NCBI RefSeq assembly: GCF_027921745.1
Contig: NC_079239.1
Coordinates: 3,375,501 to 3,439,500 of the forward strand
Length of the DNA stretch: 64,000 bases
DNA from: Schizosaccharomyces osmophilus
Taxonomy: Eukaryota; Ascomycota; Schizosaccharomycetes; Schizosaccharomycetales; Schizosaccharomycetaceae
Direction of reading: 5' to 3'
Part shown: piece after piece, positions 11,716 through 23,364 of the stretch
Numbering within the stretch: the first letter of the stretch is position 1
How the letters are laid out: each line of letters begins with the position of its first letter
The notes under the pieces: model-generated
Seen by the model: only the letters and a program-made list of their open reading frames with translations
What the model was told of the DNA's origin: nothing
The model's database searches: none
Made by a program: the position numbers and the translations under genes

Positions 11716-13222
11716 CTATGTGAACACTTTCTTGGTTACGTATTTGTTAAGCTGCTGTCCAAGGAATTCCAAGCAGGCATTTTGGTTTTCACGTTCTGGT
11801 TGCGAATTTACACAGTTAGAGAGAATTGAAAGCTCCTTTTCTGTTACCGGTAAAGAGCGTTCCGAAAAGAGGGTTTCTAGTTGTCTCCAAGTTTGAGTAA
11901 TTTGCTCAAAAGTACTGGGCAAATTCGTATACGTAATCAACAAAGAGCGATAGGTTACATGAGACGGTTCCAGTTCATAATTGGAAATCAAGTCAAGAGC
12001 AGTGAAAAGCCATTTCTCATCACGCAAGCGAGAAGCAACAGTAAATAAAGCATTTGCTGTAGCAATAGTTGGCTCATAGCGCTTTTCCTCAAAAACACGG
12101 TTCAACAAATTGTTGATAAACTTTTCAACCTTTCCACGATCTTTTTCATTTGAGATAGGTTGCTTGAGAGCCAAACTAAGGATACAATTCGTCAATCGAC
12201 TAACGTTGCGTGGAGAAACCTCAAGATGATATTCCAAAATTGGCATCAATGGCCACACAGATTCCTCGTGTTCAAACATTTTTTGCAAATACCAGACTGT
12301 CGTGTATACAGAGGGGAGATTATAATCATTCAGATTTGATTTGAGCAAATACTCAGAACCGTCATCAAAGTACTCCTTGTGGGCGAGTACAGACAAGACG
12401 ATTTCAGAATGATAGGAGGTCAGTCCTTTCAGATTAACGAGAGCCTGATGAGCCTTTTTCTGGATTGGAGGATCAGGGAACACTGCGTAAATCAGGTAGA
12501 CAGCCACTAATTCGTCAATAGCTTCTCGTCCTCCAAGATGCTCATGGATTCTCGATCCAATTTGGCTACACTGATCAAAAGTCGAATCGTTTAACAATTT
12601 AGCATGTAAAATACATAAATAAAGACTGGAAAGGATCTTTGTATCGTTGTGCAAAAACTCGATATGGCTCAATGCCATGTCGGCAAGCAAAGCGGCTTTG
12701 TCATAAAGATTCAAGTCAATGTAGGACTTAATCATGCTGGACCAAAACTGAGCCGTGGCCACTTCCTGATGCTCAATAGCATACTTTAAAATATCATCCA
12801 AGTTATCTAAAGTGCTTTTATCAACTGACCCACGACCACGAAGACCTTTTGAACGATTCACAAGAAAGGTTATATATTTAGTAAGGGTAAACGAATCCAA
12901 GATACCTAATGGCTTCAGGCCAGCGAACGTGGCAACGCTTTCCTTATACTTTCTAGCTTGTAATTGGGCATTAAGTTGATCTAGCTAACTTCTGTTAGTT
13001 TTTCTTTGTCTATACTTCAATTCCATTTGAATATTCTCATACCAATACCGATGAATTGCTTTTTATGTGTCGCTGAGTATCAGGTGTAAAGTTTAAATGG
13101 AGGTTATTACATAAAGGATGAGTAGTTACAAAAGTGCGTCTAGCTTGAATAATAGGATCCACTAGACGCAGCTGGTTGCTTTTCAGCAGCTTTCGAAAAA
13201 ACTGGCTGCAAAATCCTTGCAT
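11716..13222 (-). CDS. ppr8: mitochondrial PPR-type protein, probable Ppr8
   Basis: There are two exons: 13222-13043 and 12984-11716, joined in phase 0 across a 58-bp intron (donor GTATGA, branch CTAAC, acceptor GTTAG), giving 482 residues. The start MQGFCSQFFRKLLKSNQL is basic and free of acidic residues, like a mitochondrial presequence; an upstream in-frame ATG at 13348 exists but lacks that character. The body is helical, with weak tandem repeats such as LDLISNYELEPSHVTYRSLLITYTN, typical of PPR helices. The identity as Ppr8 rests on position between vma10 and rpc40 as I remember it in S. pombe. PPR proteins in this set act on mitochondrial RNA stability or translation. Confidence 0.7.
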
Positions 13223-13810
13223 GGTTGGTGGATGCTTCGTAAAGGCCGACAGAGAATTTATAGCCCTCTTCCCTTCTAGACGAATCTGATAAAATTTGGG
13301 TTTAGGAACCGAATTAGTAATGAAATAAACGAGTAGTTTATTTTCCATAATGTGTTTTGTATGTTTTGAGAGAAAGAAAGAAAATTTATAAGAGATTTAA
13401 GAGAAAATATATAGTTTGGACTCATAGCGATACAGTGTAATGAGATTTGGAGGTCTAATATTGTAGATAAAAAAGTGAAAGCTCCATGTATGATTACTGT
13501 TTGATATAAATAATCAAAACCCTCGTAGTGATTCATTAGAAAGAAAGTTTAGTACTTGAACAGCTTTAAAGGATTCTCTAATACAAACGGGGTTTCATTT
13601 AAACAAGACAAGCAAATTACAATTTCCAGTGTTTCGTTTCTAAAATGGTCATAAAACATAAATCTAAATATATTAATATTAATTTTTTTATCCTTTCCTA
13701 AAAACCAAACGCAAATCCTCTTCTAAGCCAATTATGAACAACTGTCTACGTGGTCATATTTACCAACTTTGTGTATGGATATATTATAAACCCGTCCCCA
13801 GTTAAATTTT
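13223..13810. other. intergenic: ppr8 5' flank, rpc40 3' flank
   Basis: AT-rich DNA with short chance frames only. A possible upstream extension of ppr8 reaches 13348. Confidence 0.55.
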
Positions 13811-14860
13811 TTAAGCAGCTTCTGAGCCCAAACTGTCGAGGCTAGCTTTCACAGCCATACATTTCGACTTCAAAACAGCAACACTCTTCAAAAATAAGAC
13901 ATCGGGAGTCATGATTCCGGTACTTTCCACCGAATAAAGGAAGTGATCACGAACACGGCCTAACTGGACCTTGTCAGCGAATTCCGGATGTCGTAAACAT
14001 TCACGTGAAACGGTATCTTTACGAACATCAGCAACGCGGGCACGCTTCTTTCCATCAGGGCCATCTTCTAGATCGATGACACCGGCGGGAAAGCACTTTT
14101 GGAATTTGGCAGCATCATCACCTTCAATAGGCGATAAAATGTGAATAGTTGGCAACAAACGATAAGATGCTGTAGCTACGGGAGAAAACTTTGCGTGGTC
14201 CTGACCAACACCCAAAACAGCATGAGCTTCTAAATCGACTTCTTGACCGGGACGTAATTTAGCGACTACAATATTAGGGTTTACAACACCAATGGGAGAC
14301 TCAGCAAACCGTTCCTCTTGTCGTCCTTGAGGCTTCCAAACCAAATCGCTCGAAAGAACTTCCGAATTAATATAAAGTTTCTTGGGATCTTTTTCATCAG
14401 CAGCGGCTTCTTTGTTGAATTCGCACTTCTTGCTTAATGAGAAAACCACCGTATCGTAGTCAGTGTGGGTGGCTTCCTGGCCCGGAATAGGTCGCTGAAA
14501 CCATTTGAACATGTCAGGGTCGGCCTTGATGGGTAAAAGGCCAATTCTATGAGACAATACTTCGTCTTGAATAATGCTGGTATTGTTTATGATATAGGTG
14601 AATTCGAAAGCTACTGTAGGGATTTCAGCAATTAAAATTCTTCGGAATGCATTGGCAATAGAAGCATCCACCCCACTAAGCTCAAAAGTCATTGTCTCTT
14701 CGTTTAAGGAAGTGACGGAGACTTTCAAGTTTTCGCGAAATTTGTCCAAGTTCCAAGAATTGTCCTCATCAAAGTAATAACCAGGAAAGTCTGTACTGGT
14801 GACATCTTTCACTCGGTCAGATTGGATAGAAACTTCCGTCCTCGATCGATCAGTAGCCAT
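13811..14860 (-). CDS. rpc40: RNA polymerase I and III subunit Rpc40 (AC40)
   Basis: A single exon of 349 residues. The frame runs 12 codons further upstream but has no ATG there, so the ATG at 14860 ([10 protein letters not shown]) is chosen. The RpoA/AC40 dimerisation core is clear: [20 protein letters not shown] and [18 protein letters not shown]40 pairs with AC19 (Rpc19) to nucleate assembly of Pol I and Pol III, equivalent to the bacterial alpha dimer. It is divergent from uap1 across about 0.8 kb. Confidence 0.95.
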   Translation of the reverse strand: MATDRSRTEVSIQSDRVKDVTSTDFPGYYFDEDNSWNLDKFRENLKVSVTSLNEETMTFELSGVDASIANAFRRILIAEIPTVAFEFTYIINNTSIIQDEVLSHRIGLLPIKADPDMFKWFQRPIPGQEATHTDYDTVVFSLSKKCEFNKEAAADEKDPKKLYINSEVLSSDLVWKPQGRQEERFAESPIGVVNPNIVVAKLRPGQEVDLEAHAVLGVGQDHAKFSPVATASYRLLPTIHILSPIEGDDAAKFQKCFPAGVIDLEDGPDGKKRARVADVRKDTVSRECLRHPEFADKVQLGRVRDHFLYSVESTGIMTPDVLFLKSVAVLKSKCMAVKASLDSLGSEAA

Positions 14861-15681
14861 TCTGTTCCTATTCGATGGGAGTTTGGTGAAGGACAATATG
14901 AATTTTCACGACTTAATCCTGACTGGTGTTTAACACGCTGATTATCGTAATGTTCGTTAGCAAATTATTTCGCACTATAATGGGTTGCCCTATTCAGTAA
15001 ACAAAAGGTTTGGAAAAGTGATTAAGCTGCAAAATGAAAAGCATTGTATAGAATGAAAGGGGTCATTCATAGATAAACTGTTTATTATATTTTAGCTTTA
15101 TCGAAAGGACTGCCGAAAATGGAAATCTAGCGTATGCATACTATTTGTAAAGTAGCTTTGCTAATGAGTAATATAACAATCCAGATCGATTTTCTTGCAT
15201 GCTACTTGTATTCTTTTACAAAGAATAAAATGTTTCTTGCCTTTTTTCATCGATATAAAATAGTATGGCTCATACCCTTCATTCTCATTTCTTTTTGATA
15301 ACCACCAAACCAGTTTTGCTCTTGACGCAAATTTATTTTTGATAATACAAGAACAGTTCTTGTAATATACCGTCTTTATACTTCATAAATAGATTCAACA
15401 GAGACAAAAAGCCATTTGTTGTTTTCACATAAATCGATTATAATATAATACCAAATTCATACAGAAGTAGTGACATATATTGCTATACGAAGGAAATATT
15501 CTTATCGCCAGTTTGAAAACAAAAACTTCCACCGCATGAAAGAATGATTTATTATAAACAAATAAGATAGTATTCCTTCCAAGGAGTTATTGGCGTCTTC
15601 TTTCTTTAACAGAAGAGTTTAACGGAACTTACCTGAATTCATAAGGTTTAGAAGAGATTTCATTGATCAGTCATAAGTGAT
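14861..15681. other. shared divergent promoter region of rpc40 and uap1
   Basis: An AT-rich 0.8 kb segment between two divergent housekeeping genes. No motif stands out and no ORF with a credible start was seen. Confidence 0.6.
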
Positions 15682-17112
15682 ATGTTGGAAGGTGCATTGG
15701 AGAATTATCGACCAATTTTTGAAAAGGCAAACCAATTGCATATATATGACCAGTTGAAAACATTAAAGGAAGTCTCTTCTGAAAAGTTTCAAACTCTTTG
15801 GGGCGAAGTTAAGAGTTTGCATTTAGAGGAAATATGGAGCAAATTCAAGGATGCGATCGAACATAGCCAAAAGCGGAGCAAACTGGCCCCATCTGATGTC
15901 TCTCCAGTTCCAATAATCTCAACAATCGAAGATTCATGGTATAGTTTGGGCTTAGAAGAGATTTCAAAGGGTCGTGTTGCTGCTTTAGTGCTTGCTGGCG
16001 GCCAAGGTACGAGACTTGGGTCAGACGATCCAAAAGGATGCTTTAATATTGGATTGCCTGGAAACAAGACCTTATTTGAACTACAAGCTTTAAAAATACA
16101 AAGAGCAGAACGCCTTGCGCGAGAAGCGTATCCTATGCAGAAACAGCCAGCTAAAGTTTTATGGTATGTTATGGTGTCCGAAGCAACCAAGGACATAACC
16201 CTTTCTTTTTTTGAAAAAAACGATTATTTTGGAATCCAAAAAGAAAAAGTTTTTTTCTTTGAACAAGGAAAATTGCCTTGCTTAGATGTCGAAGGGCGAA
16301 TTCTCCTTGAGTCCGACTGTACCGTTTCCCAATCACCCAATGGAAATGGCGGTGTTTATGAGGCTTTAAAAAATACAGGTGCACTTCAGCATATGAAGAA
16401 TTCTGGAATTGCCCATGTCACCGCTTATAGCGTAGACAATGTGCTTGCTTTACCGGTAGATCCTGTATTTATCGGCATGGTTCAGGATAAAGGATACCAA
16501 GTGGCTATGAAAGTTGTAGAGAAGAAAGTTGCTGAAGAAAAAGTTGGCTTAGTTGTCTCACAAAATGCACATCCGTCAGTAGTTGAGTATTCTGAAATTT
16601 CTGAAGAGGCTTCTCATGCGAGAGAAACAGTGGATGGAAAGACATGCCTACGGCTTCGTGCTGCAAATATTGCTTATCACTATTTTTCTGTGGACTTTTT
16701 AGAGCACATGTCCCACAATGCTAGGTATCTTCCTGTTCACCTCGCTCTTAAGAAAATACCGAACTTTGATGTTACTCAGCACCAATTTTATCAGCCATCA
16801 TCCCCGAATGGATATAAACTTGAAATGTTTATTTTTGACTCCTTTGAACAGATCCCCGTCGAGAAATTCGGTTGTTTACAAGTCTCACGGGACACATCTT
16901 TTAGTCCTTTGAAAAATTCACTGAACGCACCCTCCGACAACAAGGAAACGTGCATACGGGATCTCTATGCTCTTGGAAGAAAATGGATATTACAGAACGG
17001 CGGGATTTTAGAACAGGGTGATTGTCCTTTTGTTGCTCCATCTTTCAGCCTTCAAGGAGAGTCTCTTGAATGGATACGAGGAAAGCGTATAGCTGAAATT
17101 CCTTTATATTAA
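15682..17112 (+). CDS. uap1: UDP-N-acetylglucosamine diphosphorylase (Qri1/Uap1)
   Basis: A single exon of 476 residues, the family length. The nucleotidyltransferase signature LAGGQGTRLG is at ~104-113, followed by DPKGCFNIGLP, and the UDP-sugar pocket region SPNGNGGVYEAL is near 220. The enzyme makes UDP-GlcNAc from GlcNAc-1-phosphate and UTP in the cytosol, feeding chitin, GPI anchors and N-glycans. It is followed 185 bp later by tim21 on the same strand, as in the remembered S. pombe order (SPBC1289.08, .09). Confidence 0.95.
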   Translation: MLEGALENYRPIFEKANQLHIYDQLKTLKEVSSEKFQTLWGEVKSLHLEEIWSKFKDAIEHSQKRSKLAPSDVSPVPIISTIEDSWYSLGLEEISKGRVAALVLAGGQGTRLGSDDPKGCFNIGLPGNKTLFELQALKIQRAERLAREAYPMQKQPAKVLWYVMVSEATKDITLSFFEKNDYFGIQKEKVFFFEQGKLPCLDVEGRILLESDCTVSQSPNGNGGVYEALKNTGALQHMKNSGIAHVTAYSVDNVLALPVDPVFIGMVQDKGYQVAMKVVEKKVAEEKVGLVVSQNAHPSVVEYSEISEEASHARETVDGKTCLRLRAANIAYHYFSVDFLEHMSHNARYLPVHLALKKIPNFDVTQHQFYQPSSPNGYKLEMFIFDSFEQIPVEKFGCLQVSRDTSFSPLKNSLNAPSDNKETCIRDLYALGRKWILQNGGILEQGDCPFVAPSFSLQGESLEWIRGKRIAEIPLY

Positions 17113-17296
17113 TAACTAGATTCTTATAACTCTTTTTAAAGACCTATATTAACACAATCTTTTGATGAAGCTAGTTCGTTTACCGAGACATAGTGAGTTG
17201 AATCATTAATCAATCTCTTACCACCTACACTCCGAAACTACCCTGTTTTCCATTTTCCAAGTGGTTTTTATATAGCATTTAAAATAAATTCCTTCT

Positions 17297-17968
17297 ATGA
17301 GACGAAGTATTTGTTTATCTAGTGCATCACGTCCTCCTAGCACGTTTCAGCCGAAAAGGCTGTATTCGCTTGCATCCGAGTCATTAAATAAGAACCCGGA
17401 AAAGCCTAAAGAAGGACGTTTGGCTCGTGTCTTTAAAGATCCTGCTGGGAAGTCATGGAAGGATCTCAGTACTCCGCAGAAAGCCTACCGTACTTCTGCA
17501 AACTTTGGAAACTTGTCAATTGTCGTATTCGGAGGAGGCGTGTTTGGCTTAATCGTTTATGCTTTGGTTACCAGTTTATGGTCAGGTGAAGCCCATTACG
17601 GTGATGAGGCATTCGATTTGTTGAAAAACAATCCAGAATGTCAATACGTTTTTGGTGAGGAAATGAAAGCTATAGGTGAAGCTAGCCATCCTTTAAGACG
17701 GACTCATGGTATTTTGACAAGCCGAGTTTGGGATCATAAGGGTATTGAACACTTGGTCTTGCAATTCCATTTGATCGGTAACGGGCATAAGGGCCATGTG
17801 TTTGGAAGACTCGCGAATAACGGAAAGAATTATGTCTGGGAATACCTATATGTTGACGTTGCTAATTATGGAAATATTATTCTATTTGACAAAACAAAAT
17901 CTATAAGACACCAAAACAAGAATTTGGGTCTTTGGGGAACTTTGAAAAACATCAGCTGGGGAAAGTGA
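17297..17968 (+). CDS. tim21: mitochondrial import inner membrane translocase subunit Tim21
   Basis: A single exon of 223 residues. The N-terminus is a basic, Ser-rich presequence (MRRSICLSSASRPPSTFQPK). One membrane segment lies at ~73-95 (SIVVFGGGVFGLIVYALV). The intermembrane-space domain follows, ending with the Tim21-like stretch IEHLVLQFHLIGNGHKGHVF and YVWEYLYVDV. Tim21 links TIM23 to TOM and to respiratory complexes during sorting of preproteins. Length and topology match the family. Confidence 0.93.
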   Translation: MRRSICLSSASRPPSTFQPKRLYSLASESLNKNPEKPKEGRLARVFKDPAGKSWKDLSTPQKAYRTSANFGNLSIVVFGGGVFGLIVYALVTSLWSGEAHYGDEAFDLLKNNPECQYVFGEEMKAIGEASHPLRRTHGILTSRVWDHKGIEHLVLQFHLIGNGHKGHVFGRLANNGKNYVWEYLYVDVANYGNIILFDKTKSIRHQNKNLGLWGTLKNISWGK

Positions 17969-18402
17969 ACAAAATCAGTTTCCTAGATTTAACTTAAAGG
18001 TTTGCTATAAACATATTTCCTACCGAATGAAAGTATACCGAATTTTTAAGAGTTGAAGGATATATGAAGCAGACATGGCTTTTTGGAAGATTTCATGATG
18101 ACTTCAAATGTTTTGCCTTCAAGTTTTGCTGGAGAAGTCGACAATATAGGATTACTGAATTTTTTTAAAAAAAAAAAAAACTAATGAAATGAGAGTGATG
18201 TTCACCTTTAACAGTGTACTAAAACTAATTATAGAAGCAAGTACTTTAATCTTCCATGGTTTTGCCGTTGAAAACGAATATTTGGTAATCATTTTATAAA
18301 TTCGTATTCAAACAGGAGGAAACCTATATATCTTAAGACTTATAAGGATTGCTGAAACGAAAAGCTAGCAAGGTCCATGTTACTTTGCAGAGAAATAATG
18401 TC
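17969..18402. other. intergenic: tim21 3' flank, possible promoter of the 18403 gene
   Basis: AT-rich, with an A run at 18168-18180 and a CTATATATC element at 18325-18333 about 70 bp before the ATG at 18403. Nothing else is recognised. Confidence 0.45.
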
Positions 18403-18638
18403 ATGAGGGAGCTTAAGGTATTTGTATCTAACTCTGTACTCTAGGAAAGGCAAGAAAGAACTTTTTAAGGAAGGAGAGGTTTGGAAAGGCGGCTACAGCA
18501 TTGACGAGTGCTTTTAGTTGCGTACCGAAAAGCCAAAGTTTATGGGATCAAAAATTGCAAGAATACAACACATATTGTTTTGGATACAATCTCTTAAGGT
18601 CTGGTATCGTAGCGATTCAACGTGATATCCCGCGGTAA
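18403..18638 (+). CDS. possible small two-exon gene, unrecognised
   Basis: The candidate exon 1 is 18403-18417 (ATG plus four codons). It is followed by a GTATTT donor, a CTAAC branch and an acceptor at 18449; exon 2 is 18450-18638. The joined product is 67 residues and ends IVAIQRDIPR. The exon 2 frame reads like a protein (FGKAATALTSAFSCVPKSQS) and is open for 62 codons. A CTATATATC element sits ~70 bp upstream. Against it, the intron would be only 32 bp and uses the second AG after the branch, because the nearer CTCTAG acceptor breaks the frame. It could be a decayed gene instead. I recognise no family. Confidence 0.3.
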
Positions 18639-18726
18639 AATCTAGAATTCGAATACTTTTTAGCTCCCTAAAAATACACATATCGCATCAACATGATATT
18701 ACCTTCAGGTAATCTTTAGGATGCTA

Positions 18727-19485
18727 TTAAGTCGATGAATTGACTAATGGGCCAACGAAACAGGTTCTTAGCATTTCCTCTTCATTCACATCAGCATGAG
18801 CCTTCGAAAGTGTAAGTACGTTACAATCGACCACACAAGTTTGACTTACTATATTGTTTCGTGGCATCAATGCCAGAGTGTTTAAAAATTTTTTTTGCAC
18901 CGTCTGGGTGATAGGGAGCATAAGCGGTAACGTTATAGACTTTTCCTCGAACGGCAATCCAACAGTCGTCTTTCGTATTGTGCTTTTCCAATTCCTCCAT
19001 CGTGACTTCAAAGGCTGATCTACTCCCTTTATCCTTGGTTAATTTCTCATTCCTTAATGCAATCCATATAAAACTGTTTTACTTACAGACAAATTTTCTC
19101 CGCTCCTTACTAATGCGTCCCATTTTTCTTGGGTGCATCCTGGTTCATTTTTTTGTTTTTTCTTGCTTTTCCTTTTCGTTTGCTTTTCTCCACCCGCTCG
19201 TGCAGGCTCTTCTTTGGTAGCTTCTTGCTTTGAAAATAGCGATTTCAGGAAAGACGACAATTTTTCTGAATCAAAGGGCCCATAATCCAAATAGTAATAT
19301 TCAAAAACAATCTCCTTTCCAACCTCTTAACTTTCTAACTGTAGACAAGATTGTAAATCTTCTTTGTTTACCTTGCAAAAATGGAATTTCAATCCACTTT
19401 GCGATGAAGGCAATGTTTACTAGCACAAGTTACGGCTGATTTATGAATACAGGCTACGCTGCTTGATGGAATAGAAATTATCCAT
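18727..19485 (-). CDS. cytochrome b5-like heme-binding protein (Irc21-like), last exon frame in doubt
   Basis: The core exons are 19325-19087 and 19033-18850, joined across a 53-bp intron (donor GTAAGT, acceptor ACCAAG). They encode a Lys-rich linker, CTQEKWDALVRSGENL and then a cytochrome b5 fold: MEELEKHNTKDDCWIAVRGK and YAPYHPDGAKKIFKHSGIDA, where HPDG carries the first heme His. Two tentative upstream exons (19485-19458, 19419-19372) join in frame from an ATG. The last segment encodes AHADVNEEEMLRTCFVGPL with the second heme His, as in cytochrome b5, but the obvious intron (18849-18802) leaves it out of frame. An acceptor at 18780 restores frame but drops that His. A soluble electron carrier is implied. 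I do not remember a gene here in S. pombe. Confidence 0.6.
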
Positions 19486-19863
19486 AGTCCCAGCCAACCC
19501 TTTTAGACCAATATTAGGTGGTCATTATTTATTTTTTTAAAGAGCAATATACTTTAAGGGAAACGAAATAACTACACAATTTATTGCAAAAAAAGGTACA
19601 TAAAGACGGAGTAGGAGCATTCTTGTAAATCATAATGCGTTACGGTCTCCACCGAACAGACTATAACAAGCATCTATACGACGGTGAACATAAAATAAAA
19701 TCGTAGAAAGAACGTTCACACCCAGCAGTATTTTGTAACATGCAAAAAAGCACGTGTCAAACAAAAACAAACCATTAAACAACAAAAAAAAACAAAAAGA
19801 AGAGAATAAATGAGTCGGAAAAGAGATATAAACAAAATAAAGTAATTATTTATAAGCACGGCG
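19486..19863. other. intergenic: 5' side of the b5-like gene, 3' side of adn2
   Basis: AT-rich sequence with a possible 5' leader for the b5-like gene. No other feature was seen. Confidence 0.5.
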
Positions 19864-22128
19864 CTAACCGGTCGTTTGGTCAGAGTTATCCGGCAAACTA
19901 AACAATCCAATGTCATCTGTCGTACTTGTATCTTTTAGGAATTTGTCAAAATCAAAATCATTTAATAAAGCTGCATCAAGATCCGTAGATCCAGAAACAT
20001 CCAAGACGGGGACATTAGAAGGCTTTTCCAAATTATTCACAGAACCTGGTATAGAAGAGCTATGTTGTCCGGTTTCCTTTAAATTCGGCTGATTTCCATC
20101 AAACTGTTGACCATTTTGCATAGTTGTGCCGCTATCTGAAAAACCAATGTCTTTCATTAATGCATCACTTGAAGGAACAGCAGGAACTGATTCTAACTCT
20201 GATCGATCATCCTTTTGAGCAGGATTTACATTAGGTGTTTCCGTAGTAGGCGGGTTAGACTGACGCCGTTTCTTCGTTTTTGCTCCCGTAGGTGAATCCT
20301 AAATATTTATTAATACTTGTTTTAAGTTGAATATATTATCATATAGTATACTTACCCGGTAGTGAGTTGGCCTTCCCAAGCGATTTAGTGGATTGTTAAA
20401 ATCTGGAGATTGCATTGCGGTATCCGCAGGGCTAGAAATAAGGCCCGTATAATTTAACGACATATTTTTATCAGCAGGATATGGAGAAGCTCGTGCTTCT
20501 GACGCCCTTGGACGGTTTAAGGCTCCCATTGATGCAACATCAGGGTTTGTTATGATATTGTCGGCAGCCGTATTTTCGAGCTGTTTTTCATTCGGTTTCG
20601 GCATGGCATTCAAGGGAACTCCTGTAGTTAGTTCTGGATGAGCAGGAAATTTTCTGTTTTCTGGTGATGTAGATTGATACATCCGGCGCTCCTTCTCTTG
20701 ACGAACCAAAAGTAATCGTCTTTTATTTTGTTGTTCGAGTAATTTCAATTCTTCCATATAGTTTTTTAATGCTGGATTCACATTATTCGGCGCTTGAGGA
20801 ACATTCATGCCGTAGGGCATTGGCTGTCCATATGGAGTCGGTGGTTGGAATCCATACTGATGTGGTTGGGGTACCGATGCACTAGGACGTTGTGGATGTA
20901 CCGGTGTTTTATCAGAACCAGTTTGTTGCAAAGAGGGGTTGGAGTATGAGGGCATAAATTGCCTTTGATGAAACGGTCCATTGTTTTGGAAATTCACTTC
21001 ATGGAGCAGAGGTTGAGCAGAATTTCCAGGAACCATAAAGTTTCCTGAATTTGCCAATGAAGGATCGTAAGAAGCTGGAGGTTGAGGAATAGAATTAGGT
21101 GTTAGCGGCCGACTTAATCTCCGACCCGGTATGGAAGCGCCAGTTGCAGTTGCCGGATTAGGATTCGTGTCAGTAATGCCATGAGATTGATAGTTTCTAA
21201 AGTCTGGTACGGGAGTCTTTTGTGTAGAAGGGAAAGAATCATGAGTAGCAGGTCCCATGACTGGCGGCGTCTTAGACTGGCGATTAGAAGCTTGAGTAGG
21301 AAATACAGGAGGAATCTGAGTCGCGTTTAGACTTTCGGCTTGCTGCTTCTGAGATTGTAATTGACGATAATGTAGTTGCTTCAATTGCTGAAGCTGAGCA
21401 GCAGTAGGAGGGAAAGTTTCTCTACCCTGATTATTCATTACAGCTTGACGCATCAGTTGCTGACGATTTTTATCCATGAGCATTCCATTTCCATGGGGCA
21501 TCCTCGATGGATCATAATTATGAATAGGGTCTCCATTGTACATTTGGGGAGGTGTGGGTACCTGACACATGCCGTTCGGAGGTCCCGACTGCATCGAATT
21601 TTTTTGTAAAAGCTGCATACTCATATAAGACTTTTTCCTTAAATTGCTGATATGAGACATGTAATCCTTGGCAGGCTCTGAACCACTTCCTCGGCGAGCA
21701 TTATAAATGTCCCAAAAAACGTTCCACCATTCAATTAAAAAACCGCCTGAGGAATCAATTGGCAATACTGGAGGCGGTGGAGGATCTTTTCCTGTTTCAT
21801 GATAATTAAAGCCTTGTTTAGCAGAATCAGGGTTTTGTGGGTCATTCAAGTTTGGGCTTTCCCGTTTAACGTTTGCCGGAGACGAAGTTGGTTGCTTATC
21901 GGAAGTCGCCGAATTATTACTTACAGGTCGCACCAGTGTTTGGACTTGCGCTTCTTGTCCAAATGCCTGTGCTGCTTCCCAATAGTTTTTCTTTACGAGA
22001 TAATCATAGATATACGAATTCAGAAGGGATTGAGTCGTTCTATCGGCTAAATTTGTATGTTCATGGTTATTTGCATCATTCAATTTGCCCTGCTGACTCG
22101 AGCCAGATTTTTCAGCCGGTTCTGCCAT
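19864..22128 (-). CDS. adn2: LisH-domain transcription factor Adn2 (Flo8/SSDP-like)
   Basis: There are two exons, 22128-20356 and 20298-19864, joined in phase 0 across a 57-bp intron (donor GTAAGT, acceptor TATTTAG), giving 735 residues. The LisH motif is at ~33-60 (LLNSYIYDYLVKKNYWEAAQ). The middle is rich in Pro, Gln and Asn, and the C-terminus is acidic (DFDFDKFLKDTSTTDDIGLF), like an activation domain. In S. pombe Adn2/Adn3 are Flo8-like regulators of adhesion and invasive growth. Translation is taken from the ATG at 22128 because the frame upstream has no ATG. The long 5' gap fits a regulated promoter. Confidence 0.88.
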
Positions 22129-23364
22129 CAACTGGGGTGGTGTTGTAGTGAGTTGAAGCACTGAAGAGCTTTCACTGTAGAACACAGCATGGGATTTACC
22201 TTGCAGCGAAAGCTTAAGATAAAATAAATACTGTAATTTAATTAGTAATTTATGGACTTTAACTTCTTACTGTCTAAAACATCGCCTCAAGAGAGGTGAG
22301 TCTTTTCAGTTATCAAGAAGTCAAGTCAACGCTTTTAAGCTGACATTATTTTTTCTAAATCGTTACTTATTGTTTCACTTTGAAATAGCTCATCATAAGA
22401 ATGGGGTTTTCAGTCATAAAGGTAGTAAAATCGATGTTTTGACTTTCATAGCGAATGCTGATTGTTCCTTTAATACACACACTACGCGAGCAAATACCAA
22501 AGTTCTATGCTTTTCAATACAATGATTATTAATGCTAATCCCTTTTCTCACTGATTTGCATCAAATGTATAGCATGACAAGAAGATTCAGTTCGCGCGCA
22601 TTCGTTCCTTCTCAGTTGTTGGTTTTATGTAAACTTCTACTCTACCATTTTAATGATCCGCTAAAAGTTTCCTTTTCTTTATTCACTTGTTTCCACTGAT
22701 GCTGCACATTAAAAAAGCTTTCTAATATGTTTGTTTACTTACGAAGTTCTTTTAACATCACTAAGTGAGGCTTCGAAATCTATCAATCTTCTATTAAATA
22801 TATCTAAGAAAGTGATTTTGTAAAACGCAAAAGGGTTTAAAGATGCACAGCGTGATTAAACAGTCGAACAATCTTAATATGCGTTTAATATGATAAACAA
22901 AGAATATCAATATTACAGACTGTCTTTATATGTAGAGAGAGACTATGAAGATTAATACTAGTAACTTAAAGAAAAGCTTATGTTCTAAAAACCAAGCTCT
23001 CAAATGACTTTGAAGGGTTTTACTGCTAATGTAAGATGAAGGTGTCCTTTACAGTTGCCAATCATGAACAGAAGAAGTTTTGCTCTTTAAATGTATTTAA
23101 TTACAAATTTTTGTTATATTCATTTCATTGAATTCCAAGACTCTATACTCTATTTTGGAGTTTTCATGCTTGCTATGTGCGGTGGTATTCTTTTAGCTAT
23201 TACTGTATAGAAGGGCTGCAATTATCTTAAAACAAAATTGACGGGATCCACTCTTAAACCATACCTTACATTGTCTTAAATCGTTAATTTATCATTCTTT
23301 TTGAAAAGTATAAGCGTTCTTCGTGGTAGTTTACTCTTATACGTTCGAGTCATTTCTAATAGTA
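22129..23364. other. long divergent promoter region between adn2 and spf38
   Basis: A 1.24 kb AT-rich region between divergent genes. No ORF, RNA gene or repeat was recognised. Its length suggests a long regulated upstream region for adn2. Confidence 0.55.

Noticed and set aside
15789-16384. Minus-strand frames of up to 135 codons inside uap1
   Set aside because: They lie opposite a clear enzyme gene and show no recognisable features.
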